A DNA stretch of 60,000 bases from Strigamia acuminata (Eukaryota; Arthropoda; Chilopoda; Geophilomorpha; Linotaeniidae). The position numbers were made by a program, and so were the translations under genes. Below, one piece after another: positions 31,401 to 46,400 of the stretch (the first letter of the stretch is position 1; every line of letters starts with the position of its first letter). Under the pieces are notes generated by a model. It had not been told where the DNA came from. It searched no databases and worked only from the letters and a program-made list of their open reading frames with translations. Location: the NCBI GenBank assembly GCA_949358305.1, contig OX442314.1, forward strand, positions 20,393,060-20,453,059. Direction: 5' to 3'.

Positions 31401-34400
31401 AATCAAAAAGCCTGTTAGACCAAGTAAAACTAAAACCACAAAACACAATTCACCAACACTTGATTTCATTTTCCTTCCCTTTGATCTGACGTAAAACAAT
31501 TCAATTGCGCGCGCTAAAACATCAGTCTAGAGTAATGCAGTGTTAGCATCTGGAATATACTCCAGTGGCTTTCTCTGAACTTACAAACCCAAAGATTCTT
31601 ACTTAATTACCGAGCATTTCCTCGGAGACAAAACGCTAATTTTAGTGCTTGCCTAAGAAATAGGTATCTCTAACCGGTTGCAATAGTTGCGTTGGCCGGG
31701 TAACGAGCACACATCTCGCGGTCAACTGCCCACACAAAAACAACAACAAAAAAAGGTACAGAAATAGTAGGCGCAATCATAAAGTCAGGTTTAACTTTCA
31801 GTTAAAAATGTGTTGCTGTTTAAATGTCGTGCAAAAATGCCCACTGCGACTGAAAGCACACTAAATTGGACCCCATTTTTGAAGTTCAAAACAAGAAGTT
31901 TAGACTTAATATCATTTGCCTCTACAGACCTACGAGTCTTCGGTCATTGATGTCGCGAAGTGGCGAGTTAAAATCGAGAATATTTCTTCAAAGTTTAGAC
32001 CATAGCACCATAAAATGTAAAAACAAACTGCAGCTCTACCTCGAGCACCTATTTTTCATCTTTACACTCTCACGATTGCAAATTTCCATTACATAATTAA
32101 AACTTTAGCGGCTGAGAATCAATCAATTGTATTAAGTTATATTCACACTGGCAGTAAAAATAGCTACACGGTAACTTAGCAGCATGCGCCTTCAGCTAGC
32201 CAATGAAATTAGATTATGTTGTCACATGTTCAATACCGGTATTCAAAAGCTTTTATGTATGGAAAAATAGTCTCACATTATCATTCAGTGTTATTGCTGT
32301 GTTCTAGCCACTGCTTGTGGAAACTGCTGTAAACAAACTCGTTTCTGTATCTACTACTTCATAAAAATGTATTTTTGGGTTTCTTCCGTCTAACTCTAAT
32401 GTTTTTTACTCATAAATTTTAAAATAGTGCCTAGTTAAAAGATATTTACGCACAAGCCACAAAGTATGGTCTCTTTTCGTATTATACAAATAATGGCATC
32501 GTGCATAATTTCATTTATTCATACGTTTATATTCCACTTAGTTAAACGAAGTTTTATGTGAGCTTAATACCAATATTACAAGCTCGTATCTCATTTATAA
32601 ACCAGGATTGATTAAACTTTAACTGTCCAACCTCCATAAGTAATAAATGACCATAAGAAACCCAGATTTTGCAAGATCCCTATCGAGTTAAAGTAAGGAA
32701 GCTCAAGATCCCTGACATCCCTCTGTATTGATAGATAAAATGATTACTTTTACAATACTTCGCAAACTGATTAAATTGAAATAATAAGTAGATTTATTCT
32801 CTCTGCAAGACGGGTCCCAGAAATGTGTCCTTATGGACATTACTGGGTGTAGGTTAGGTCCCAACAAACCTGTCTGGACAGAGTACATTGTAATTAATAA
32901 TTGTCCACGACACCAAATACCAAACAATTGCTGATAATCCAGATTGATACTATATGGGCATCGTGAGACTCTTATTTAAGATATCAAGTCTTCAAAATGT
33001 AATTTGCGGAAGATAAATGACTTCTGCTCGCGATTGAACGCCCTTACAATTCCGTCTCTTTAATTTACTTTTAAAAACACGCCAGACATAAACCATATTT
33101 ATATTTTTCAGCACTATGCTCTGCACAATTCCATTTCCTCCAATGCCAAATAAAATTTGGCACCCACACTGACGTAATTGTCACCACACAACTGGGGCAT
33201 CAACATTTGCAGGAAACAAACGAAAGGGGGAAAATAATAATCGTAATCACATTAATAATTCACCAAGAATCTTAACTTAAAAAAAAGTCAATACAAAAAA
33301 AGCAGGAAGTGAATGGGGCAAAATTTAAAAAAAAAAAAAAAAATTCGATATAAAAAAAATACCACAATAACCCCCGACATAGGAAACTAAAATATAAATA
33401 AAGAGGAAGAAAAAATGAAAAGAAATTTCAGCAGAGATGAAAAGCAACCCAATACACCTGCAATGCTAGTCTAGACTCGTCGAAGGAGTTGACTGCAAGA
33501 GAAAAATCAATGAAACCAAAAAGGAAAAGAAAAGGGAAAAAATAACTGAAAAAAAAAACAAACCAGCAAAATGAAGGAATAGAAAAAAAAAATCAAACCA
33601 GACACATGTCCGTGGTACCCAAATAACCCATTATTCTATGTAAAGAATAAATTTAGATGTCTCGAATTGATTAAAAATTTGTTGAGGGTGCAATCATGTC
33701 AGTAGGGTGGATAAATGCTAAAGGTTAATGGATTGACACAGCAACAAAAAAATTATTTATTAACATTTTCTTTTAATGCTTAAGCATTGTGCTGTGGTAT
33801 AGGACTAATTCAATTTATCACCGCACATTGTCAGCACTCTTTTTTCAAATTCTTGTGACACTTTTATGTCATATCCATTCTCTACACGGGGTAGAATTCA
33901 CGAGACTAAAATTGGGTAGAAAGGTTTAATAACAAACTGAATAAAATTAGCAAAAGGGAAGAAACTCTTTAGTTCACTAGCTCTGGCACTAGACTCAATC
34001 GATTTTCACAAAAATGGAATCGAAGTGTGAAAACAAGCAAATTGAAAATGCCAAGTTGTAACAAAAATAAGACCATTTCGGTGTTGTTGACACGGTGTCT
34101 TTAAGAATAATCATTGCAACGGCGGAAACAGTGAGAAATCGGTACGAGTTTCACAAATTCCTTCGCTATAATTCAACGCCATTTCGTTTCATTTCACCTT
34201 TTCGTCTGTATTTTTCAAACAGCAACACAAAAGGCAGTTATGTATGCGAATTAATGGCTAGTCATATTTGGTGATAGCTTTTCATCCCACTAGATGGCAG
34301 TAAGATGCCAAATCCCACGTCTGGCCACCATTGATTTTCTTCTGTACGTTAGACAGAAACTGAATTTCGTCTAATTGCTGTGTCAATGCTACTCCAATCT

Positions 34401-37400
34401 GCATTTTCCCTCAAACATTCCATTTAGAGTTAAGGAATTTCGCCATTGTAAACAAGTATCGCTATGATGCATTGACCGGATCTAATTTGGGACACCATTT
34501 TGGCACATTCCAGTCTCGCTTTTCCTCTTATTCGTATTTATTGCGCGGAGCAAATACATAATATTTGAAATTTATCTCTTTATGCCACAAACATGCACTT
34601 TTAAGTTTCGGGTTAAAAATCACCTGTGTGGCGTTGCGGATCAGATATGAAGTGCACCCAACCCCAACATTGGACTAAGCCATCTTTTACACAAAAAAAA
34701 AACATCACATATTTATCACGCAGCATTTTTTGAGTCTCCGCACAAGAGTGTGCTTATGCATGCACATAAAAATGTTTACAATTCTAAATATTTAATACTA
34801 AAAAAAAAATGCAGCAAAAGTGCAACGTGTCTTTTGTAAAATTGCATTTCCATTAAAAAAAAAACAATAACTGATAAACAGAAACATTTTCCAACTTTTT
34901 GAACAAAAATATTCAATTCATTGTCCAAGCTAACAAGATTTTGGTTCTCATCGTGATTTACCCATGTAACACTCACAAAATGATAGCCAAGTCAATTATG
35001 ATGTCCCCTAATTCACTAATAAGATAATTACCCTCATAAAAAATCATTAATCAATGTTTAAAACGAATTCGACAGCTTCAAATGGAAATAGCCACATCAG
35101 ATCACATGTGGATAATGCAATGTATTTGTTTTCAACATTCGAATCAGTTCTTAATTGTCAATAGAGAATTGGACCTCAGCCAGACTTTCTACCACTAAGA
35201 TCTGAGAAGTGGATCCAAATTTTAATCCAGTAAAGCCATCATATCAATTTTTAAAAAAAAAAAAAAGAAAATTCACTTTTTTATCCCTAATAATAATTGC
35301 TTTCCCTTTTAAAAGGTAATAAAAACCTAACAAAAATTAATATTCTAATCAATAAAAAAAAATAATAAAAAAAAAAAATTAAAATAAGAAAAATAAGAAA
35401 ATCTATAGTGTCTAACGTCTTGCGTTAAATGGCTCGATTTACTTCTCGGACATCATTACAACACCATAAGACGAGCTGTTACAGCACATTATTTATAATA
35501 GAAGCATTTAAACAAGTTCAGCTAAGGACAAATGACCTAAGAACTTCCTATTTCAAATTCGTTAATAATGCATATTGGTATGTGCAGATGCTTATTTGGC
35601 CAAATGAGCTAAAAGCTTCGTTTTAAGAACTGTTAGATGTTACACTTTGAACCAACCATGCCACGCCTAAAAGACCACCATTTATAAATAAACAAAAAGT
35701 TGTTCCACGCCCCCATTTTCCTTTAGAAATTTAAGAATTCTAAAAAAAATAAAACAAAATTAGTAACATCTCTCTTGAGAACGTTAAATAAATTAGCAAG
35801 TCCGTTTCATATTCACGTTCCTCTATCTATCTAGCCAACAATCAATACTACAATATTCATACGATAACTTGCCATATCTTGCCTAGCTACCCGAAGCAAT
35901 GAAAAAAAAAGTAACAAAAATTCCCAAACAGAAATAACAGTCAGAGAAGTAAAAACGGAAACCCAATCAATACACCAATATTGATTATGCGATGACTCCC
36001 AGCCAACTGCATCTCGTGATATTTATAACCCGCATTGGCATGAATATGCAAACGCAAATGTTATTAAACACTGTCAATTCACACCGAGACTGCCGTTTGA
36101 TATAATATCAACACCAGACACGAAAACTCCATCTTTTCCCAATCCATAGGGTACGACCCTAAAGAGAAGCCATCCAGACAACCGTTGTCAAACATTTCAC
36201 CATTCAAAAGCGAATACAACGCTAAATAATTCAGCTAGATCAATTGGCAGCTGTGAAATAGTGGCTAAAGTACATTACCAAGATTGTCTCGGATAGTTAG
36301 GATTGGTTTAATGTCTGGCCAAAACAGGCCTCTAAAGAAAGGATGTGCCATCACATCACCTTCCTGGTAGTCTCTTATCAGTGAGTTATCTGCAACTCAC
36401 AATGTGTTAATCAAGATATTGGGGCATACTGCCATACTTCCTTTTCAGAGAAGAGAATAGTGACATTAAATATTTCGTAGGTAAAAAAGCGTAGACTACA
36501 CCTGAAGGAAAATGTAGTGGAGTGCAGAAATCAATGGATTAAAGTAGAAATCAATTTTTTGATCAGGTAAATAAATCAATTGGTTGTTTCGATTGTGCAC
36601 AGTCGCATTAAAGGTAAAGTTCAAGGCTCATAAAATGTTAGAAAAGTCATCTACTCGTAATAAAATTGATCCTTTTGTGAATGTTGTAAATGTCACGTAG
36701 AAACCTTCCCCGATACAGTCGCTACTTCGCTAGCAAGTGAAAGCAAGTTTTTTAGCCTAAAAGCTAATTTTAGTAGTAAGGTATTTGCTTTCGTATTCAT
36801 CGAGCTGACAAAGCAAAGTGAGAATAGAATTGACTCGTTACTTACTGGTCACACTGTTGTCAGTTTGTCAGGTGGAGTGTGAGTTTTAATGATACCCACA
36901 TAAATGAAAGAATAGTTATTACGCAATAAAAATGAGAGAGAGAGAATAAAAAAAAAAAGAGCAACAAACCAAGAATTCTACGTGTGAGTTGCAAAAGTGG
37001 CACGTTTTCTTTTGCAGGACTCTCACCGTCTGCGTTAGCACTAGATTCAGCACTGTTTCCATTGGTGCAGGTGCTTGCCTCTCTCGCTGCGTCCAATTTA
37101 GCATTGTCCGGATCCCGGTTTGCTATTTTCTGCAGCTGTTGGAAGAAAGGGTTGAGCTGGTCTCGAGAAGACGAAGAATTGGATGTAGTGGCCATGCCCA
37201 GATGCTTATTGGCCGAGTCCCTCATCTCTTCTATCGAATTGAGTTCGGTCTCCGAGAAAGGATGCAAAGTATTTAACGGAGTGGCGGGAGCCACGTTCCC
37301 CAGTGACCACAATGCAGGTTTGATGGAGACCTTGCTCACAAGACCCTGGCGCTTTAAGTAATACAGAGCCCGATTGACGGCCTTTTTGTTTGGCAGCGAG

Positions 37401-40400
37401 AAAGCTCGGGCCATCTCCAGGGCGGACACAGTTTTCTTGGCCGACTTTCCCATTTGTTCCAGGACCATTTCTCTCATTTCTTGATCGGTGTAAGTCGGCC
37501 CGGCGTCCCCTGCTGCTGCCACTCCGTTCGCCGCCGCTGCCAGATTATTGGTCGAACACGCCGATTCGGGAGTAGACGGTAAGAGTGTGGTAGGACTGCC
37601 CACCTCAGTCCCACCATTGTTCGTGCTTACCGTCTCGTCCGTCTCCGATTCCACTTTGATTAGTGACTGCACGCTGTTCAGTGACGTAGTCGATGTGGTG
37701 TAGCCCAGGGCGAAATCCGCCGATTTCACTTCGTCAGGAGAAGAAGTTTCGTTTCTTTCACCTCCGCTGGCTTGCAAGCCGTTGAATTCGATCTTCTTGG
37801 CCAGGCCAGTATCTTCGTTGGCGATAGCCCACATGGGTGGCACATCTTGCATCTTCTGAACGCGTCCTTGTCGCAGTAAGCTGTACAAAACTGGATTTAT
37901 GTCTTTCTTGCTGCGAAGACCGACGTCGAGGGCCAGTTGATCTACCTCGATAGGTCTATCTAATTCAGCCAGGCGGGCCAGAAGCCGTTGAGCGAGGAGA
38001 GTGGGGTCCATTCCACCACTGGAGAGAGGTCTATCCATGCTCCCATTACCGGTGCCACTGCTTCCGTCACCGGTGGCGCGATCGGCCACATAAAGCTCGT
38101 TGAGCCGTTCCAGCAGCGAGATTGACGAATCTTGTACTGCCTCCCACAAAGGAGGAGTATCCTGTACCTTCTTGACCAGACCCTTGAGTTGGAGCTCGTA
38201 AAGATAGGGGTTGGCGTCTTTCTTGCTGTGGAAGCCCAGCGCTTTGGCCAGTTCTGTGGCGCACATCGCACCTGCAAATACACATTTTCATTTAATTCAT
38301 TTAATTTATTCAACTTTATTTAAAGAAATAAAGAAATAAAGAACAATTACAAATTTGTAGCAGTTTCAATCAAATTACTCGCTGCAGTTAAAGAACAATG
38401 AACAAAATTGCAACATTCACTGCGAATTTCAAATGGCATCAATCAACTAACAGATTGGCGGAATTTATAATTTCCAGTACTTTTCCACGACTAACTGCGC
38501 TACAAATGCTTGTTCCGTGCATCTTTTATGAGCTTTCTCAAAACTTCATCTCACCTTGAGTTGAGAGCATTTGCAAAATGGAATTATTCACATCCAATGA
38601 GGATAGACCCGTTGGCGCATCCGTCGAACTTGGACTACCATCCAGTACGTCTCCATTAACTGAGGAATCCTTGTCATTGTCCCATCCAAACTCCTTCAAA
38701 TAAAAATACCAAAAATTAGAATTATTATCACCATTAATTAAACGCACAAATTGCTTTTCACACTATTAATTTAGCTCTCGACTATTTCTTTACTATAAAA
38801 TCACGACAGTCAGTTCCGGTGCTTAACGAAACGCTTATAGAACTTATTGTAATTACTAAACTTGATGGATCCTCCAAGTCATAAATGATGAAATGTTGGT
38901 TAGTGTGTCATAAAAGAGCAAAATTGTTACTGCAACAACATCAATTTTGTGTTGAATCACCATTTCATTTGCAGTTCTAGAAAAGTAGCCAATTAGATTT
39001 TTTTTTTTGGTTTAAATTTTCTATTGAATTCAGCATCTTATTATTTTTTTCCATTCTGAATACAGCAGCGAGTTTCGAATACCCATGTCACATCGTTGGT
39101 TGATAAAATTGCGTTGCGCAAGCCCAATGAGAGTGAAAAAAAAACTCATTTTACTCTTACCTATTATCTCAACGGTACACAAACAATTTTTCACTATTAA
39201 AAAAACCCCTTTTATACCACGCGAAAAACATATTCTTCGTTAAGGTTCATTGTTCACTTTCGCCTGGCCCGCACAGTCTAAGCCTATTCTATCGGGCCGA
39301 GACGATTCAACTCGGAGGTGTAGACCACGCTTCAGACAACAGCGAGAGCAATTCAGGATAAATTGCAGCACTTTGTTGTTTTCCGTTTAAAACCAGAAAT
39401 TTTTGAAAATTCCTCTTTCCCTCTTGCATACTCGCATTATCGATCAGTTTCAGCCCCGTGTCCACCAGTGCCAAAATTCTCGACTAGTGACGCCGCCGAA
39501 CCACTCCACTCGCTCAACCAACAAATAAAAACAATCAAACACACCACAAATAATAAGCGAAATCACGCATGTATTTTTCACTACCAACACCAGAAACGAC
39601 CGAGTTAAAGAGAGGGAAAAAATGTCTTTTAATTCATAATTAATTTTTAAAAACAGGATGTGTATGACCATAAACTCAAATTTGTTCTTTGACCACCATT
39701 AAATTATTTATTCATTTCACAAGAGCAACACTTTGAACTCTCACATCTTCATGAATGTAAAATTACACCTACTGTATAAACATCTACTTGAATTTTAAAT
39801 CGGAAAAATTAAAAACCAAATTACAAAATCAAATTTGACCACAACACAACCAAAATACAAATCCATTCTCCATTTTATTACGGTTTGACCTTCACACTAA
39901 CATTATTTCGGAGTATAAAAATCTTTTTCTTTAATACTTCCGTGTCAATGTTAACCAGAACCACCCACTAAAGGTGGTTGCTTTTGTCCAGACTACAATA
40001 CTAACAACAAAGAAAAATCTGGTTTGTTTGTACTTTTAACCGCCAAAACACAAATATTTCAAACGAATCGCGGCAGCCATTTTGAACCCGCTCAACAGCA
40101 GCAGGTCGTCAATCGTGCCAAACCAGTGGCATAAACAATCATCCTGCATTCAGAAACCCCTCACGACCCCGGGCCCAGATAAAAAATAATAGAGAACCCA
40201 TTCAAAACAACGAATTTCGAAATGTCAAATACGCACACATGAATAGTATTTATTTTAAAAATGTACGGCGGAATTGTCAAATATTTTCTATTTTATGGAT
40301 TTTTTTATTTTTTTTTTTTTTTAGAATTTTCTCAATTTCTCAATTTTTTTCTTGAAAACTCACTAAAATGATAAAATCTAAAAAAAAAAAATATTTAATT

Positions 40401-43400
40401 ATATAATTTTAATTAGTTGTTACGCTACGGTGCCAATCTTTGTGTAAGTACGTATTTATGCAGTTACAAAGGATTTTCAACCTATTAAACACAATGGCAA
40501 ATGATTACGAATGGTCGGGTCAGCACATTTACGCAGCTATTTTGAAAATAAATCCTCCCATACTAAAACAAAATAAAAAAAACAAGTGTATACAATGCCA
40601 AAACTAACCAAAAAAAAAAAAAACATTTTTGGATACCAAAATGACATTTCTCGTTACAACAAAAAATCTGCTCGTTTTAAAGCGGATTTAATGAGACTTA
40701 ATTCAGTTGAGATAACCACATGTTCAAATATTTGTCACGTAACAACTCAATCAATGCCATCATCTTATGTATCTTATTTCTGCAGCTAAACTCTAGTAAA
40801 TTAAACTTTGAAATAAAATCCTCCAATTCTCATACAAATACATTCCTCACCCGTTGTAATAGAAAACAAACATTAGATGAAAACATAACGTCAAATAAAA
40901 GGGAATTTTTGGGCATTTTGCCTTCTCTTAGATTCAAGCTCACTTTGTCGGATCAATAATTCTGCTGATGACGCTACGTGCCAAACAAACCCTTCCCAAA
41001 TTTTCATCTACCAATTAATCGATACAATACAACAATCGAATACAATTTTTTTCAGAAATAAATTCAATTTGCCCTTCCAATCGTCACAAAACCATTTTTC
41101 AAAACGCAGTACCTTTGTTTCCACTCCCCGCCGTTAATTTATTCGAATATCCTCAATTATTACGTCATCATCACACCACACAGTGCAAAATTGATTGACA
41201 AAATCACGAAAAACGGCATCGTGACATTATTTCCATTTTTGGGTCACAAATCGATGCAATTTTAATGATCAGTTGTAACTGTAACCTTCACATTTTCGAG
41301 TTCCCCTTTATTCCCTCCTTCCCACCGTTTTCAGTTTAGTTCCGACTCGTTTAAAGTAGAGACGCCATTTCAAAATTAAAAATCAATACTGCACCTAAAT
41401 TTAAATTTAGCCATTTTGCAAAATCTACAAAAGGGTTTATTTTTAGACCCAGGTCTACAAAAAGAGTTTTTTCAACCCGATATTTGATACAAAATTAATT
41501 TCTATTTTATAATTGAATTTTAATTGCTTTTGGCGCGGTACAATTGGATGTACAATTTTTACGAGATACTTTTAATTTGCTTGCTATTTGTCAACAAGAA
41601 AAATAAAAAACGAAAATAAAAATAATCTTTGTTTATCAAAATAAATATTTAAAAAAAAAAAAATCTACGTTGAGGGCCCTTCTTATGAATATCAGCCTAG
41701 GGCCCCAGAAATTCACCATCTATCCTTTCAAGCAAACCAGACTTTCTTTTATTACATAGATGGGAAAATGGTTCTCAGAATAAAAGTATTCTCTGAAAGA
41801 AATTCAAGACTCGTAATCCATAATGCAGGAATCATACATTTTTGATGGACAAAAATGTGGATCTTGCAAAATTTCAATCATAAATTAAGTTCAATGGGAT
41901 TTTTAATAATACAGTTTGCTGCTTCTAGCAAATTTCAAGCATTTGTCATCGTAATTGCTCCTAAACAATAGGACAAATGGCATGTTTGCGAATTTGAAAG
42001 GTTTTGTTTGATTGGGGAACATACGACCGATTTCTACCGGTTTTTAGAGTCATATTTGACGTCACTTCGTAGCAAATGAGTGCACAATATTCAGCTGCAG
42101 AAATAGAATTTATTCCTACACTTTCAGCCACAGAAAACATGCAAAGAGGTCCCACCTCCGTGACACGGTGACACAGCGATGCATGTCATCCATTTTGAAT
42201 ATCCCATAATCCAGTTTGCACAATAGCATTATGGGATATATTTTGTTCGCCTTTTCTGCAGTGTGAAACAACAGCTGAAAATGAACTTTTCAGTTTTCAG
42301 CCATAGTCTCGGTGGGACCTCCATTTGCGATGATGTCGACCTAATGAAGATCGACATAAAATGTAAACTCGTAAGCACGCTTACCCAAAGCTTTACTTCC
42401 GGTAAAAAATGGTGAAGTGATTTCTCCTTTCACAAATTGAGTGAACTCCGAAAAGGAGATTTTTACACACTCCTTAAGCACTTTTACTACCTTCATCATC
42501 ATTTAAATAAAAACCGACACAAAAATCATTTATGCTCATAAACAAAACAAACATCGTGACAAGTTTAGTGTTAAAGAACGAGTTACTTCATTTCCCATGA
42601 TATGTTTTGATGCAAATAAATTTCTGTCCCCACATGTTTTCATGCCACATAGAATGAGCTAATTTATTCCGGTACAACATTATAATCATCTTTTTTTAAT
42701 GAACCAAGCTAAACCAATCTTCAGATTTTCAATTTAATTTTTTTCCCACTGCTTTAGAAATATATATTTTTAAAATGTATAACATCAACAAATAAATGAT
42801 GTTATTTATGGCTTTTTCAAGATAATTCAGTACTTTTAAAGAAAGTTCCGCCAGGGGGTGCGCCCTAATACGGGCATCCTGTCTCTGGCTAACCAGTCCA
42901 ACTTTTACTGACCACAGGTCAGCACGTAAATTTTAACAATCCCAAAAAGTCAAGATATTTTCTTAAATTTATTTGGAAATTTGATCGCTTTCTTGTTGTT
43001 TGGTATTTCAAGATCATGGCTCAAGCTTCTATAGGCAAAAAAAGTTGCAAGAGCCAACTGTCCAGTAAAAAGTCAAAATCGGCACCACGTAGTAACGCCA
43101 CCATGACACGTCCAGAGCATGTTCCAGAAGCTAAAGATTCTTTTCAAGACACCAATGAAGACGCTGATTTGATAGTTACCGGAACTTTCTTTAAAAATAC
43201 TGAATTATTTTGGATATGCCATAAATAACATCATTTATTTGTTATTCATACAATTTATATTTTACGTCATATCTTCATAAAATTTGCAATTTTTGACACA
43301 ACATTCATTCTGAACTGAATTTTTGACTCGTTTTGATTGATTGGATATTTTTATTTAAAAAAACCTCTTTAATTTTAGGTATACCACATAAAATCTTTAT

Positions 43401-46400
43401 TATCTGCACAAATTATTCCCAATGTATTTTAATTAAATAACCAAACCTAAGCCAAAATTGAAATTAATTCCACCCTAAAACAATATATTTGAATATTTAA
43501 GCACAAAATTTAAACCCCTTTTAAATATTTAAACACTCAATCTGACAACAAAGTGCTCTACCAAAATCATTAAAAGTAAGTTTTAATTCATTTTTCTCCA
43601 GCTAATCAATTTTGCATGATTGCAATATAGCTACTACCGGTAATTTTACTTTTTTTTCACTTCTTCCTTTCACCCTAAAAATGATTTAGGTGAACAAACC
43701 CAGCAATTGGATCTAAAAATCAATAAGTATTTTTTCCAACCAGCAATAATATTTACTTTAGAGGCGCATTCAATTCGTAAATACGTCACAGTGACTTATG
43801 AACGAACGCACCGTTTGACACCAGTCAGAAAAAAAACCAAGTTTTGATAACTTTAAGCAATCTCCAAAATGGCTGCCCATCTTACGCATAATGCATAAGT
43901 CATTTCTAAAAAGCAGATAAAGAAGTCAACACAGCTGCCTTATGTTAAGGTGGTTTCTGAAGCATGACTTTCATAAACCATGACGTAATTTCCGTCACTT
44001 CTGCATTCTTCATGAATAGCTAATCACTTAGGTTACCTCTAGCTCACTTGTCAGGTGTGACTGTGTGAGCCAAACTAGAGGAAGATAAGTCACTTATCCT
44101 CTAAGATTTCAATTTTCCCCTTGTCAAATCAACTGAAAATCTCTATTTTCTAGCTCCTTATATTTTATTGAAGCAAAAAATGAACTATAATTATTCAGCC
44201 GATAAACAAAGTATTTCATCGATTTCCTACCAAAATGATGGAATTCTAGCATGAAACTGATACTGCAGCAACCAGATCTAACAAACCGAGCAATTCTTTG
44301 TCACAAATACACGCCATTAGCTCAACTCTTAAACAAATACCCAGCTAGTATTCCTCGTGTGAGTTCTCGTGACAACTCTCTAATTAGGGTAATCTTCACT
44401 GTTCCAACCCCTATTCTTGCTGCTAATGTCGCTTGTCCCAAAGGAAGTTAATGAAAGACTTTATTTGTACATTAAACCAATTATTACAAATCTTGTGCAA
44501 TTCTAATTACAATTCTGACATTTGCCATTTGTTAATATATTTATTAACATTTTTGTTTTATCAGATATTTTGTAGAAATAACCGCACAAAATTATATTTA
44601 CTATTATTAAAATCGGACAATATTTAATTTAATTTAAATAGATAAATATTTCATCTAAATTAAATACAAAACAGTGTCTTAACATGCAAGCATAGCCTTG
44701 AAGATGACAGCCTGCAATTACACTTCACACAATACAACATATTGCGTGTTAAACTGACAAAACAACAGTCCACGCAAACCAGCGGTTTACACATTCGTTC
44801 CAGCCAATTCAATCCAATATTTCGGATTGAAGTATCTCGCACAAGCAGAAAATTACCCGTTACTGTAGAACAATACTGCCCAACCGTGGGTACAAAACTA
44901 ATATTAATTAGTACCCTTTGATCCGTTGCTTAACTACACTAAATATTAATCTATAGGCCAAAGAAAAAACCTTTCACCTCCAGTGCGCTGAAATTCAATT
45001 CAATGCAGCTGGTATTCAATCAAACGTACAGAATAATCTGATTAAATTGTTTATTTAAATTGAAACAAATCAATCTAATCAAATTGGCTTAATTTTCAGC
45101 ATGTTGATTTAAAGTATACAGTATAAACTGTGTGGTCCGGACACAAGCCAGGCCTCTAAAAATAAGTATGGTCCACCAACAGTCCAACCGGGCAAAAACG
45201 AGCTCTATTGTTCGAAGAAAGTTTGGTTGGTAGTGAGTGGGCCCCAGCAGTTCTGTCTGAAATAGACCGCCGTCTGGATGTCCGGACCACACCGTGTGAG
45301 TAAATAACAATACTAGATCACGATAAACCGCCTGAAAAGTTGGAAATTAAACAAAATCAGTAAGTGCCTTCTAAAACACCCGTGTTAAGCACAAATTTCT
45401 TAAACTACCGTGAAGTTTTGTAACAAGAAATGGACTAAAATGCACAGTTTTTCTCAAATTAAAACCGCGCACTTGCAAAGCAAAAATTAGAGTCCGCTTC
45501 TAATTTGAGGGCACTTTTCAAATCAATAAAATTTTGAAATTATAACTTAAAAAAAATACTATAAAATGTTAATTTTGAAATAATTTTCGACTTATTTCAA
45601 GAAAAAACTTCAGAATAACATTGAAATCGTTACGCATGTGTAACGTTCAAATTGCAACGCTACACAACGCAATACTAAAGCTCCCGAATTTGAAGCCCAT
45701 GCGCTTCAATTTCGGGGGAACTTCTATTGCTTCAAACATCCATTAAGGGTGCGCTTCTAATCTGAGGAACACAATAACTAGGGCCAGATTTCCAATTAAG
45801 CACTTTAGGCACAGTGCCTAGACCCTAGGAAATTTTCATCACCCACAAAATATTATGACAGGAAAATAATCCAACTAAAACTTCAAGAAAAAAAATTCTA
45901 CAATGTCTTGGCTACTTAAATCATTTTGTGCTTTTGGCTTACGAACACCAAAATACGGCCCTGCGCTTAACATGGGAGTTTTGGAATGGCGCTTGTACGT
46001 ATCTTGATGCCAAATTCAAACAAGAAATTCTATTTTTTGCACACAAAAACACAAAAGTATAAAATCATTTATTGCCCACAATTGAACACTGCCATTAACT
46101 ATTATTATTTCTAAAAATCGTACATTTGTTGTTTTTGTATGTGCGCGCAGATAGAGATCTTTCCGTTTGATTTTCCCATCAAGATACCAGTGCCAAACTA
46201 AAAAATAGTGAATAGGCCTACAATTAGGTCGGTGCTTTTACTTTTGAAGACAACTTCAAATTAACACTTTCATTACTTTATCATCATAAAGCAATGAAAG
46301 TTGCAATGTTTCATGATTAGTGATTAAGTAATGCATACTTATCTTAATCACAACAAAAACTGCATCAAAAAGGGCTTGAAAGTCTATAAAGTCGACTTTG

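Noticed and set aside
32790-32900. Repeat-like segment with TGTCC words at both ends
   Set aside because: The inverted match is too short and irregular to call a mobile element.
31125-36969. Search for additional dsRBD exons in ADAR intron 3
   Set aside because: No dsRBD-like sequence seen on the minus strand, and exon 3 to exon 4 phases match directly.
42146-42321. Inverted repeat GAGGTCCCACC / GGTGGGACCTC
   Set aside because: Only 11 bp match, with weak internal symmetry and no flanking duplication; may be an old MITE but not supportable.
45771-45975. hAT-like termini TAGGGCCAGATTT and CAGGGCCGTATTTTGG in inverse orientation
   Set aside because: The flanking 8-mers do not match and the termini differ too much to call an element.
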